NCBI RefSeq assembly: GCF_005952805.1 | Contig: NZ_CP040709.1 | Span: 1,116,001-1,180,000 of the forward strand | From: Inhella inkyongensis | GTDB taxonomy: Bacteria > Pseudomonadota > Gammaproteobacteria > Burkholderiales > Burkholderiaceae_C | Length of the DNA: 64,000 nt | Reading direction: 5' to 3' | Part shown: positions 19,283 through 26,531 of the stretch, one piece after another | Position numbering within the stretch: the first letter of the stretch is position 1 | How the letters are laid out: each line of letters opens with the position of its first letter | The notes under the pieces: generated by a model | What the model was told of the DNA's origin: nothing | The model's input: only the letters and a program-made list of their open reading frames with translations | The model's database searches: none | Position numbers and translations under genes: made by a program

Positions 19283-19816
19283 ATGAAAAAAGCCCTGGCC
19301 CTCGCCACTTTGATCGCTGCACCCGTGCTGGCATCCGCGTCTCCGGTGGAATTTACGGTGTCGACCCCGTTTGACCTCGCCAACACCTCGTCGACTGAGT
19401 TGACGCTGGCGGGCGCAACCTACCGCATCTTTGTGGACACCATGGCCGAGGGGGGCAACGACATCAGCCTGACCTCGGTTCGCCTGTTCAATGGCAGCCA
19501 GAGCATCGTGTTCGATGCGGCGGCGGACGGCACTCAGTTGCAATTCTTGGGTTCGAATGTTGTCCCCATGGACCCGGCAAATGGCATCTTTGCTGATCAG
19601 TTCTTGACCCACTTTGAGCTGCTGAGTCCGCAGACCTTGTCGGCTGGCATCTGGAAGATTGAAGTAACTGGCACCGACGACGACAACAAGCGCTACGACG
19701 AATACTCCGTGCGCCTGGTTCCGCAAGCCAATCGGGTGCCCGAGCCGGCCTCTTTGGCCCTCGCCTTGGCGGCCCTGGCGCCCCTGGGTGTGCGCTTTAA
19801 GCGCCGCGCAGGCTGA
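19283..19816 (+). CDS. PEP-CTERM surface protein
   Basis: A 177-residue exported protein. It has a signal peptide (MKKALALATLIAAPVLASAS), a beta-rich middle that I cannot assign to a family, and a C-terminal sorting signal: VPEP (near residue 152), a hydrophobic stretch, and the basic end RFKRR. Proteins with this tail are processed and anchored by an exosortase (EpsH/XrtA type) and often act in polysaccharide-rich envelopes. No exosortase gene is in the window. A second PEP-CTERM gene follows 14 bases later, so the two form an operon between secA and argJ. Confidence 0.85.
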   Translation: MKKALALATLIAAPVLASASPVEFTVSTPFDLANTSSTELTLAGATYRIFVDTMAEGGNDISLTSVRLFNGSQSIVFDAAADGTQLQFLGSNVVPMDPANGIFADQFLTHFELLSPQTLSAGIWKIEVTGTDDDNKRYDEYSVRLVPQANRVPEPASLALALAALAPLGVRFKRRAG

Positions 19817-19830
19817 GCAGGAAAACCATC

Positions 19831-20526
19831 ATGCAAGGGCGTCGCCTCTTTTCTGCGCTGGCTGCAGCCGGCTTGATGCTGGTGGGGGGCGCCGTGCAAG
19901 CTCTGGAACTGAGCTACGGTGGTACGGCCGGGGTGTCCGTGACTGCCAACAGCTCCACCGGAGGTTCGAATCAACTGGTTAGCCGCTACACAGCCGGCAC
20001 CATGACTTACCAAGACCGGGCCGGCAACAGCTTTGCTGCTTTTTGCGTCGAGCCCAGTCAGCGCTTTGCAAATGGTGCAAACGGGTTCGTAGACTTCACC
20101 ATCGGTAGCTTTTCAGCGGCTACTGAGGCGCGTCTTGAGGCTCTGTACTCGACCAGTTTTGCTTCCACAGTTGGCAATAGCGCCCAGGCTGCAGCATTTC
20201 AATTGGCCATCTGGGAAATTGTCAACGAGGCGCCGGGCCAGCCCATGTCGCTGGCCTTTGGAAGCGGCAGCATCTATCTGACCGGCACCCATGTCGGAAA
20301 CGCAGCCCAGAATTTGGCCATGACCAATACGCTGCGCGCCTCCGCTCAAAGTATGTTGACGGCGGCTCAGAACTACACAGGCCCCAACCTCTATCAGGTC
20401 AGCTACCTGTCCAACGGGACCTTCCAGGACATGGTGATCGCCCAGGCCGTCCCCGAGCCGGCTACCTACGCACTCATGGGCTTGGGTCTGTTGGTGATCG
20501 GCCTGCGCAAGCGGCGCCAGGACTGA
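19831..20526 (+). CDS. PEP-CTERM protein with thioester-domain-like signature
   Basis: A 231-residue exported protein with an N-terminal signal peptide (ending near AVQA, residue 24) and a C-terminal VPEP (207-210), membrane stretch and RKRRQ tail. In between, AFCVEPS (Cys72) and AAFQLAIWEI (Gln124, Trp128) match the two short motifs that form the internal Cys-Gln thioester in Gram-positive thioester adhesin domains. If real, the protein could bind a surface covalently. The match rests on two short motifs only. It shares an operon with the preceding PEP-CTERM gene; a terminator follows. Confidence 0.82.
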   Translation: MQGRRLFSALAAAGLMLVGGAVQALELSYGGTAGVSVTANSSTGGSNQLVSRYTAGTMTYQDRAGNSFAAFCVEPSQRFANGANGFVDFTIGSFSAATEARLEALYSTSFASTVGNSAQAAAFQLAIWEIVNEAPGQPMSLAFGSGSIYLTGTHVGNAAQNLAMTNTLRASAQSMLTAAQNYTGPNLYQVSYLSNGTFQDMVIAQAVPEPATYALMGLGLLVIGLRKRRQD

Positions 20527-20546
20527 ATTTCCCGGGACGGATAAAA

Positions 20547-20573
20547 GGGCAGCTTAGGCTGCCCATTTGTTTT
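20547..20573 (+). terminator. Intrinsic terminator after the PEP-CTERM pair
   Basis: GGGCAGC-TTAG-GCTGCCC (20547-20564) is followed by ATTTGTTTT. It separates the PEP-CTERM operon from argJ. Confidence 0.85.
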
Positions 20574-20598
20574 GCCGCGACACCCTTCGATCCCTTTC

Positions 20599-20604
20599 TA
20601 GAAT
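20599..20604 (+). promoter_or_regulatory. Putative -10 box TAGAAT of argJ
   Basis: TCTAGAATCGCCGGCC lies 24 bases before the argJ ATG and just after the terminator of the previous operon. It is a member of the recurring motif. Confidence 0.5.
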
Positions 20605-20628
20605 CGCCGGCCCCATTTGGAGTCCCCC

Positions 20629-21855
20629 ATGCCCGTCGATCTCACCGCCCCTCTCCCTTCCGAGCTTTTTGCAGTGCCCGGCGTGCGCATCGGCAGCACC
20701 ATGGCGGGTGTGCGCAAGGTCGGCCGGCGCGACCTATCGGTTTGGTTGCTCGATGAGGGCAGCGCTGTGGGTGGGGTGTTTACGCAGAACCGCTACTGCG
20801 CCGCGCCGGTTCAGTTGTGTCGTGAACATGTGGCGCTCGGGAGCGTCCGCGCGTTCTTGATCAACACCGGCAACGCCAATGCCGGCACGGGGGCCGATGG
20901 CTTGGCGCGTGCGCGTCGTAGTTGCGGCGCATTGGCAGCCAAGCTCGGACTGCTTCCCGAGCAAGTGCTGCCGTTCTCGACCGGTGTGATCATGGAAACC
21001 TTGCCGGTCGAGCGCATCGAAGCTGGCCTGGATGCCGCCCTGCTGGCCGCGGCGCCCGACCACTGGTTTGAGGCCGCCCAGGCCATCATGACCACGGATA
21101 CCCTGCCCAAGGCTGCCTCGCGCCGTATCGAGATCGAGGGTCGTAGCGTCACGCTGACGGGCATTGCCAAGGGCGCCGGCATGATCCGCCCCAATATGGC
21201 CACCATGCTGGGCTTTGTGGCCACCGATGCCTGCGTGGCTCCGGCTCTGATGCAGGCCTTGGCGCGCGAGGCGGCTGATGCGTCCTTCAATCGCATCACG
21301 GTCGACGGCGACACCTCGACCAATGACAGCTTTGTGGTGGTGGCCACGCAAAAGGCCGGCCACGCGCCCATCACCGATCTGGACAGTCCCGCTGGTCGCG
21401 CCCTGCGCGCGGCCTTGAATGACTTGGCCGTGCAATTGGCCCAGGCCATCGTGCGCGACGGCGAGGGTGCCACCAAGTTCATCCGCGTGCAGATCGACGG
21501 GGGGCGCGATGAGGCTGAATGCCGCTTGGCCGCGTATGCGATTGCGCACTCTCCCCTGGTCAAGACGGCCTTCTTCGCCAGCGACCCCAATTTGGGCCGC
21601 ATCCTGGCTGCGGTGGGCTATGCCGGCATTGCTGATCTGGATCAGAGCTTGATCGAGATGCACCTGGGTGATGTGCACGTGGTGACGGCCGGCGGCCGCC
21701 ACCCTGAGTATGTTGAAGCCGATGCGGCGCGGGTGATGAAGGGCAGCGACATCCTGGTGCGGGTCAATCTGAACCGCGGGAGCGCCACCAGCACGGTGTG
21801 GACCTGCGACTTCAGCGAAGACTACGTCCGCATCAACGCCGACTACAGATCCTGA
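20629..21855 (+). CDS. argJ: Bifunctional ornithine acetyltransferase/N-acetylglutamate synthase
   Basis: A 408-residue enzyme that recycles the acetyl group of N-acetylornithine to glutamate in arginine biosynthesis. The self-cleavage site is visible as [16 protein letters not shown] near residues 182-197; cleavage before the Thr of ATML gives alpha and beta chains, and that Thr becomes the nucleophile. [13 protein letters not shown] is another family segment. The ATG at 20629 has TTGGAG nearby. It ends in the same dispersed repeat as argB. Confidence 0.97.
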   Translation: MPVDLTAPLPSELFAVPGVRIGSTMAGVRKVGRRDLSVWLLDEGSAVGGVFTQNRYCAAPVQLCREHVALGSVRAFLINTGNANAGTGADGLARARRSCGALAAKLGLLPEQVLPFSTGVIMETLPVERIEAGLDAALLAAAPDHWFEAAQAIMTTDTLPKAASRRIEIEGRSVTLTGIAKGAGMIRPNMATMLGFVATDACVAPALMQALAREAADASFNRITVDGDTSTNDSFVVVATQKAGHAPITDLDSPAGRALRAALNDLAVQLAQAIVRDGEGATKFIRVQIDGGRDEAECRLAAYAIAHSPLVKTAFFASDPNLGRILAAVGYAGIADLDQSLIEMHLGDVHVVTAGGRHPEYVEADAARVMKGSDILVRVNLNRGSATSTVWTCDFSEDYVRINADYRS

Positions 21856-21935
21856 CCCCCCTCGATGCGGCCCAAGAGGCCGCCTCCCCCCGAGGGGGCG
21901 ACACCAGCGGCCCGGCAAAGCCGGTTCCGCGGTGT
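21853..21935 (+). repeat. Dispersed palindromic repeat, copy B, after argJ
   Basis: It begins at the argJ stop (TGACCCCCC), with hairpin GCGGCC-CAAGA-GGCCGC, palindrome CCCCCCGAGGGGG and tail AGCGGCCCGGCAAAGCC-GGTTCCGC (21906-21930). The tail differs from copy A (1566-1590) at four of 25 bases. Confidence 0.75.
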
Positions 21936-21975
21936 CTGCTTGATAAAGGCCGAATATCCTGCGCCTCAGCGCTGG

Positions 21976-23271
21976 CTAGAAGTCAATGGCGCGGGTTTTC
22001 CAGCCGCGCGCGACCATGGTGGCGTTGACGATCTGCGCTTCCTCGCGAGTGCCAAAGGGCCAGACGGCTGCGCGCCAGCCCAGCGGCGTCTCGAACACCT
22101 CGCCCTCCAGGATGTGGGCATCGCGGGTGGTGGCGGCCACATGGGCGCGCATGCGCTCCAGCTGGGCCTCGGCTTCGGACCGCTTGGCATAGCCCGGGCT
22201 CACCAGGGCTACTTGGGGGCCTTGCGGTGCCGCGCGCGGGCGCAGATTCTCCGGATCCTGCGCGCCTCGGTAGGGGCGTGAGGCCGCCGCACTGGCCGGC
22301 TCGGTGCGGCTTTCTGCAGCGCCGGGCTTGCCTTGCAGCACGGCCTTCGGGCTGCGCGCGGTGCTGGGCCGGGTCGGGCCCAGGCGTGGACGGATGTCGG
22401 GGGGCGCCGTGCTGCTGGCGGGCGACTCTGCGGCCGGGGGGCTGCTGGCGGCTGATGCGGCCGAGGATGGGGGCGCGGCAGGGGCGGCAGCCGATGCAAC
22501 GGGTGCGTGGTTAGGCGCGCTAGGCCCCGTGGTGGGAGGCGTTGCGGCGCTTGGTGCCGAGCCCGGCAAGGCCTGGGGCACGACGGCGGAGGGCGCCGCG
22601 CTGGCGGCGGCCGGGGCCGGCTCGGCCTGTGACTTTGGCGTGGGCTGGGCGGCGAGGCTGACCCACAGGGCCACGGCGGCCAGACTCAGGGCGCTGGCGG
22701 CCAAGCCCAGAACCAGAGGGCGCGCAAGGTGGCGGCGCGCCGCCAGCACCTCCAGGCCACGCGGACCCTCTCCGACCAGCACCCGCAGGCGCTGGCCGCG
22801 CACGTCGATGGCGGCGGCCACCAGCCAGCGCTCCAGCGGCCAGGCGCCCGAGCAGGCTTCAGCCAGGGCGCTATCCACCGCCACTTGGCGCTGCGGCCAT
22901 TCGGCCAGGCGCTCGTCCAAGCCGGTCCAGGCGCAGCGCAGGGCAAAGGCGGCCACGCGCCGGGCCTTGAGGCCTTCGACAAACTCTTCGCTGAAGACCG
23001 GCCAGGGGCCTGCAGTTCGGCGCAGCAGCGATTGGGGGCGGCGAATCCAGCCCGCCAGCTTGTCCTTCCAAGGCGCTGCGGTGGGCGAGGTGGGGGTGGC
23101 AGCCTGCGTGGCCGCATCCAAACTGGGTTCGACGGCCTGGGCTGGACCCATAAAGGGTAGGCTGACCCAGCCCATGCTGTGCACGGCCTCGGGCCCGATG
23201 CGAACCGCGAGCGGATGGCGGTTGTGCCAGGCACGCACGGCCTCCTGGATGGCGGCGGGGGTCAGGCTCAT
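21976..23271 (-). CDS. SPOR-domain membrane protein
   Basis: A protein of about 431 residues with a cytoplasmic N-terminal half, one membrane helix near residues 185-205 (LVLGLAASALSLAAVALWVSL), and a long Ala/Pro/Ser-rich linker. A C-terminal SPOR-like domain (VALVSPGYAKRSEAEAQLERM to ARGWKTRAIDF) follows. SPOR domains bind denuded peptidoglycan glycans, often at the division site. The N-terminal half (AVRAWHNRHPLAVRIGPE) is not recognised. The start is put at ATG 23271; an upstream start at 23310 is possible. It is divergent from the methyltransferase, with about 40 bases between the starts. Confidence 0.7.
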   Translation of the reverse strand: MSLTPAAIQEAVRAWHNRHPLAVRIGPEAVHSMGWVSLPFMGPAQAVEPSLDAATQAATPTSPTAAPWKDKLAGWIRRPQSLLRRTAGPWPVFSEEFVEGLKARRVAAFALRCAWTGLDERLAEWPQRQVAVDSALAEACSGAWPLERWLVAAAIDVRGQRLRVLVGEGPRGLEVLAARRHLARPLVLGLAASALSLAAVALWVSLAAQPTPKSQAEPAPAAASAAPSAVVPQALPGSAPSAATPPTTGPSAPNHAPVASAAAPAAPPSSAASAASSPPAAESPASSTAPPDIRPRLGPTRPSTARSPKAVLQGKPGAAESRTEPASAAASRPYRGAQDPENLRPRAAPQGPQVALVSPGYAKRSEAEAQLERMRAHVAATTRDAHILEGEVFETPLGWRAAVWPFGTREEAQIVNATMVARGWKTRAIDF

Positions 23272-23309
23272 GCGTGGGCGTGGGGTTGGCTCATGGTGAG
23301 CGGCGGACA

Positions 23310-24572
23310 ATGTGGGCCATGGATTCTGAACGCTCTGCTCTTGCTCCCGCTGCTGCTGCGGCCCCCGATGAAGCTTTGATGCGCTTTGTGTCGCTGTGCG
23401 AACAGGCCCTGCAGTCCGGCGCCTGGCAGCGTCTTCAGCTCAGCCACCCGGGGACGACCGTGGGCGATCTGCAGCGCATTCTGATGCGCCCGGTGGCGCT
23501 GCGGGGTCAGGCCCAGGTCCAGACTGTGTGGCGGCATGCGACCAAGGACCTGACCCGCAACCTCACGCCCGACCAGGCCCTGCAGTTGTTGCGTGAGCAG
23601 CTGGGGGTGGGCCTGCGTGCGGGCCTGCTGGTGGATGCCCAGGCGCAATGGCAGTTGGACTTCAATCGGAAGGGCCGGGCGCGGCTGGCGCGCCATGGCG
23701 CGATGGCCGCAGCCCCAGGCCCGAGCCAGCCGGCCGCAGAGGCACAGACGCACAACCGCAGCAAGGAACGCTGGCTGGACCTGGCCCATCCGGCCTGGGC
23801 GGCGCTGGGGCTGGCCCAGTTGGGCCGCGATGGCCAGCCCAGCCTGGTGCCGGCCATGGCGCGCAAATGGCGGCAGATCAATCACTTCATCGAAATCTTC
23901 GACGCCGCGCTGCGTGCCGCCGACCTGGCGCCGGGCCAAACGGTGCGGGTGGCCGACTTCGGCTGTGGCAAGGCCTACCTGACCTTTGCCGTGCACGAGC
24001 ATTTGCGCCGTGGCGGCTGGCAGCCCGAGGTGCGCGGGGTGGAGTTGCGTGAGGACCTGGTGGCGCAGACCGAAGGGCTGGCACGCCGCTTGAACCTCCA
24101 GGGTTTGAGCTTCAGCCAGGGCGATGTGGGTCATGAGGCGGTGCAGCCGCTGGACGTGATGATCGCGCTGCACGCCTGCGACACCGCCACCGACCACGCG
24201 CTGCACCACGGCCTCCGTGCTGGTGCGCGTGTCATTCTCAGCGCCCCTTGCTGCCATAAGCAGCTGCGGGGGCAATTGCAGCCCCCTGGCGTATTGCGCC
24301 CCTTGTTCAAGCATGGCGTGCACCTGGGCCAAGAGGCCGAGATGCTGACCGATGGCCTGCGCGCCCTGCTCTTGGAAGGGGAGGGCTATGAGACCCAGGT
24401 GTTCGAGTTCATCGCGCTGGAGCACACGCAGAAGAACAAGATGATCCAGGCGGTGCGCCGTGCCCAGGCCCTGGGTGCGCGGCAGCAGGAAGCTGCAGAT
24501 CAGGCCCAGGCCCTGAAGTCTTTCTGGGGTGTGCGCGAGCAGATGTTGGAGACCTTGCTGCGCCAAGGCTAA
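23310..24572 (+). CDS. Class I SAM-dependent methyltransferase (Methyltransf_32/GSTCD-like)
   Basis: A protein of about 420 residues with an N-terminal domain of unknown role and a Rossmann methyltransferase domain from about residue 170. The SAM-binding motif is VADFGCGKAYLTFAVHEHL. A later IALHACDTATDHAL and SAPCCHKQL are typical of the Methyltransf_32 group, whose substrates are mostly unknown, with RNA suspected. It may start at ATG 23310 or 23319. A GC-rich hairpin follows. Confidence 0.75.
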   Translation: MWAMDSERSALAPAAAAAPDEALMRFVSLCEQALQSGAWQRLQLSHPGTTVGDLQRILMRPVALRGQAQVQTVWRHATKDLTRNLTPDQALQLLREQLGVGLRAGLLVDAQAQWQLDFNRKGRARLARHGAMAAAPGPSQPAAEAQTHNRSKERWLDLAHPAWAALGLAQLGRDGQPSLVPAMARKWRQINHFIEIFDAALRAADLAPGQTVRVADFGCGKAYLTFAVHEHLRRGGWQPEVRGVELREDLVAQTEGLARRLNLQGLSFSQGDVGHEAVQPLDVMIALHACDTATDHALHHGLRAGARVILSAPCCHKQLRGQLQPPGVLRPLFKHGVHLGQEAEMLTDGLRALLLEGEGYETQVFEFIALEHTQKNKMIQAVRRAQALGARQQEAADQAQALKSFWGVREQMLETLLRQG

Positions 24573-24819
24573 GTACCCACCCCGGGGAAGCGGCCCCAGG
24601 GTGGGCCCAGCCGCGACCCTGAACCTGTCTGCGGACGTCAAAGCGTGGAGCCACAGGACCGGGGACGCTACCCACAAGCGACAGACGCAGGCCGGCCCGC
24701 GGCGCAGCGCCAGGGCTTGCCGCGGCCTGTGCGGAAACAGCAGGCTGCGCGTCGTCATGGGCGGCATCTTCGGCGCGTCGGGCGCGTGCCAAAGCGCGAG
24801 TACGCCCGGACTTTTAGCC
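24573..24819. other. Intergenic region with GC-rich hairpins, no gene recognised
   Basis: This 247-base gap between convergent genes contains CCCACCC (24576-24582) pairing with GGGTGGG (24599-24605), a likely weak terminator of the methyltransferase gene. Further on lies a GC-rich foldback around 24690-24740 (GCAGGCC and GGCCTGTGC arms). The small reading frames in it have no recognisable family, start site or neighbour logic, so I call no gene. Confidence 0.5.
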
Positions 24820-25287
24820 CTACTGATTGCTTGGTGTTGGCCGGGCTTTTCTGCGCGTCTCCGGTTTCGTCTGCAGGGCCTGCAGTTGCGCCGAACTGGG
24901 CTGGGCCAGGGCAAACAGCGGCGCCTGCCCCGGCCGCAGTAGGGCGAGATAGGGCGTCATGCCGCGCCACTGTGGGTCGATGCCGTGGCGCAAGGCCAGG
25001 GCGTTGCCAGCGCCAAAGCTGAAGTGACGGGCTGCTGTAGCCTGTTCTGCAGGCTCGCCCGCGTCGGTCTCGACGCGCCAGAGCGGTACCTGGGGGTACT
25101 GTTGCTGCAGGCGCGCGATCAGGCCCGGGCAATGGGCGCAGTCCGAGGCGCTGAAGACCACCCAGGTGGGTTCGCGCACCTCGCGTTGCAGGCGCGGCCA
25201 GGTGCCGGCCTCGAAGGGCTCGGTCGGGGCCGCCGCGAGGGCCATGGGCGCCAGGCTCAAGCTGAGTGAGAACAGCAGGGATCTCAT
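24820..25287 (-). CDS. Exported thioredoxin-like protein of the copper operon
   Basis: A 155-residue protein with a Sec signal peptide (MRSLLFSLSLSLAPMALAAA) and a short thioredoxin-like fold carrying CAHC at residues 50-53 and a cis-Pro-like MTPYL later. It probably reduces or holds thiols, or carries metal, in the periplasm. Its ATG overlaps the stop of the upstream beta-propeller gene. It is the last gene of a four-gene unit (DUF2946, TonB receptor, beta-propeller, thioredoxin). The C-terminus is a basic tail (PETRRKARPTPSNQ). Confidence 0.75.
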   Translation of the reverse strand: MRSLLFSLSLSLAPMALAAAPTEPFEAGTWPRLQREVREPTWVVFSASDCAHCPGLIARLQQQYPQVPLWRVETDAGEPAEQATAARHFSFGAGNALALRHGIDPQWRGMTPYLALLRPGQAPLFALAQPSSAQLQALQTKPETRRKARPTPSNQ

Positions 25288-26531
25288 GCGGGCAGCCCCA
25301 GCAGGCGCAGTTGCTCGGCATCGCGCCAGGCACAGAACAGGGCTTGGCCCTGGCGCAGCAGGCGTGGGTGATCGCTGATCTGCTGGCTTTGCGCCAACTC
25401 GTGGGGGCGCCAATTGCGGCCGTCGTCCCGGGAGAGCAGGGCGCGAAGACGCGTTCGTTGACCGTCGAACTCGCGCCAGACCAGGGCCACTCGCGGGCCG
25501 ACGCTGATCAGATCAGCGTGCTCCGCGCGGGGCAGGGTGCGGAACGGGCCCTGCGGGCGACCGCCTGCATCCAGCCGCCCCCAGCGCACGGCGCTCACGC
25601 CGGCACGCTGTCCAAACCAGCAGGCATGCCAGCCGCCATCGGCCGCCGCCGCCAGGCCGGGGCCGTGGTGCGGGCAGGCGTCCAAGGCCCAGCGATCCAG
25701 GCTGGCGCGTTGCAGCGCCGGGCGGTCGTCGGTGTCCTCACCCCCACTCAGAAGGGCGAAGGCGTGGTCGCGTTCTTGAGCAAACGAAGGGCCGCTTCCG
25801 AGTTTGCTCACCCCCTCGGGGGGCGGACGATGCGCGGCGTCGGCCTGGGGGCGCTCATCGGGTTCGAACACATGGCGCCACATCGCACCCAGGCCCCCAT
25901 TGGCCCCCGGTGCCAGTGCAATGCGGCAGCACTCGCAGGCATGGTCGGCCAGCTTCAGATCGGGGCCGAAGCTGGCGCCGCCATCCAGGCTGAGGTTGCG
26001 ATAGACCGCAGCGCCTCGGTAAGGGCGTCCCTCGGCCTTGGCGGCTTCCAGGTCGCGCTTGTCGATCCACACCGTGTGCAGTCGGCCCTGGCCATCGAAG
26101 GCCAGATTGGCAAAGCGGTGCGTGATGGGTTGGCGATCCTGGTGCACGGTGATGGGCGGCGCAAAGCTAGCGCCGCCATCGGTGCTGCGCAGCAGGCGGA
26201 CATCGCCGGTGAAGGGCTTTGCGCCCGGCCGCACATAGGCCAGCAGCACCAGGCCCGGGTGTTGGACCGGCCCGAACAGCAGACGCGGCACGGCCTCACC
26301 TTCGGCGGCGACCTTGTCGCCCGCGGTCACCAGCAGCTTGCCGTCCTCCAGTGCCCCAGCGCCTTGGCGCAGGCGCAACTGGCCCTGGGCATCCAGGCCG
26401 GCAAACCAGGGGCGGCCTTGCGCATCAAAGGCGGCAGCGGTGGCCAGCGCCAATTTGGGTTGGGCCTGCAGCCTTGTTGCGGCCAGCGCGGCCGTGGCGC
26501 CCATCAGTGCCTGGCGGCGGGTCAGTGTCAT
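25284..26531 (-). CDS. Tat-exported BNR/Asp-box beta-propeller protein
   Basis: A 415-residue protein that automated annotation would call a sialidase. It starts MTLTRRQALMGATAAL, a twin-arginine signal. Asp-box repeats such as STDGGASFAP (about 116-125), SLDGGASFGP (181-190) and a later SRDDGRNWRP support a beta-propeller. No sialidase catalytic set is evident. HACECC (197-202) offers a His and three Cys that could hold copper. In Bordetella the third gene of the CruR-BfrG operon occupies the same position. The ATG overlaps the receptor stop by four bases. Confidence 0.7.
   Translation of the reverse strand: MTLTRRQALMGATAALAATRLQAQPKLALATAAAFDAQGRPWFAGLDAQGQLRLRQGAGALEDGKLLVTAGDKVAAEGEAVPRLLFGPVQHPGLVLLAYVRPGAKPFTGDVRLLRSTDGGASFAPPITVHQDRQPITHRFANLAFDGQGRLHTVWIDKRDLEAAKAEGRPYRGAAVYRNLSLDGGASFGPDLKLADHACECCRIALAPGANGGLGAMWRHVFEPDERPQADAAHRPPPEGVSKLGSGPSFAQERDHAFALLSGGEDTDDRPALQRASLDRWALDACPHHGPGLAAAADGGWHACWFGQRAGVSAVRWGRLDAGGRPQGPFRTLPRAEHADLISVGPRVALVWREFDGQRTRLRALLSRDDGRNWRPHELAQSQQISDHPRLLRQGQALFCAWRDAEQLRLLGLPA

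Noticed and set aside
24640-24760. Possible riboswitch or structured RNA beside the TonB operon
   Set aside because: I looked for a cobalamin box and similar conserved cores on both strands and found none. The region also lies downstream, not upstream, of the receptor operon. Only GC-rich hairpins remain.
25795-25835. Third copy of the argB/argJ-type repeat inside the beta-propeller gene
   Set aside because: CCCCCTCGGGGGGCGG looks like the repeat's centre, but the flanking tail and first hairpin are missing and the reading frame is unbroken. Coincidence in GC-rich coding DNA is more likely.
25284-26531. Sialidase activity for the Asp-box protein
   Set aside because: Asp boxes mark the propeller fold, not the activity. 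No arginine triad or catalytic Tyr/Glu arrangement could be identified, and the operon context points to metal handling.
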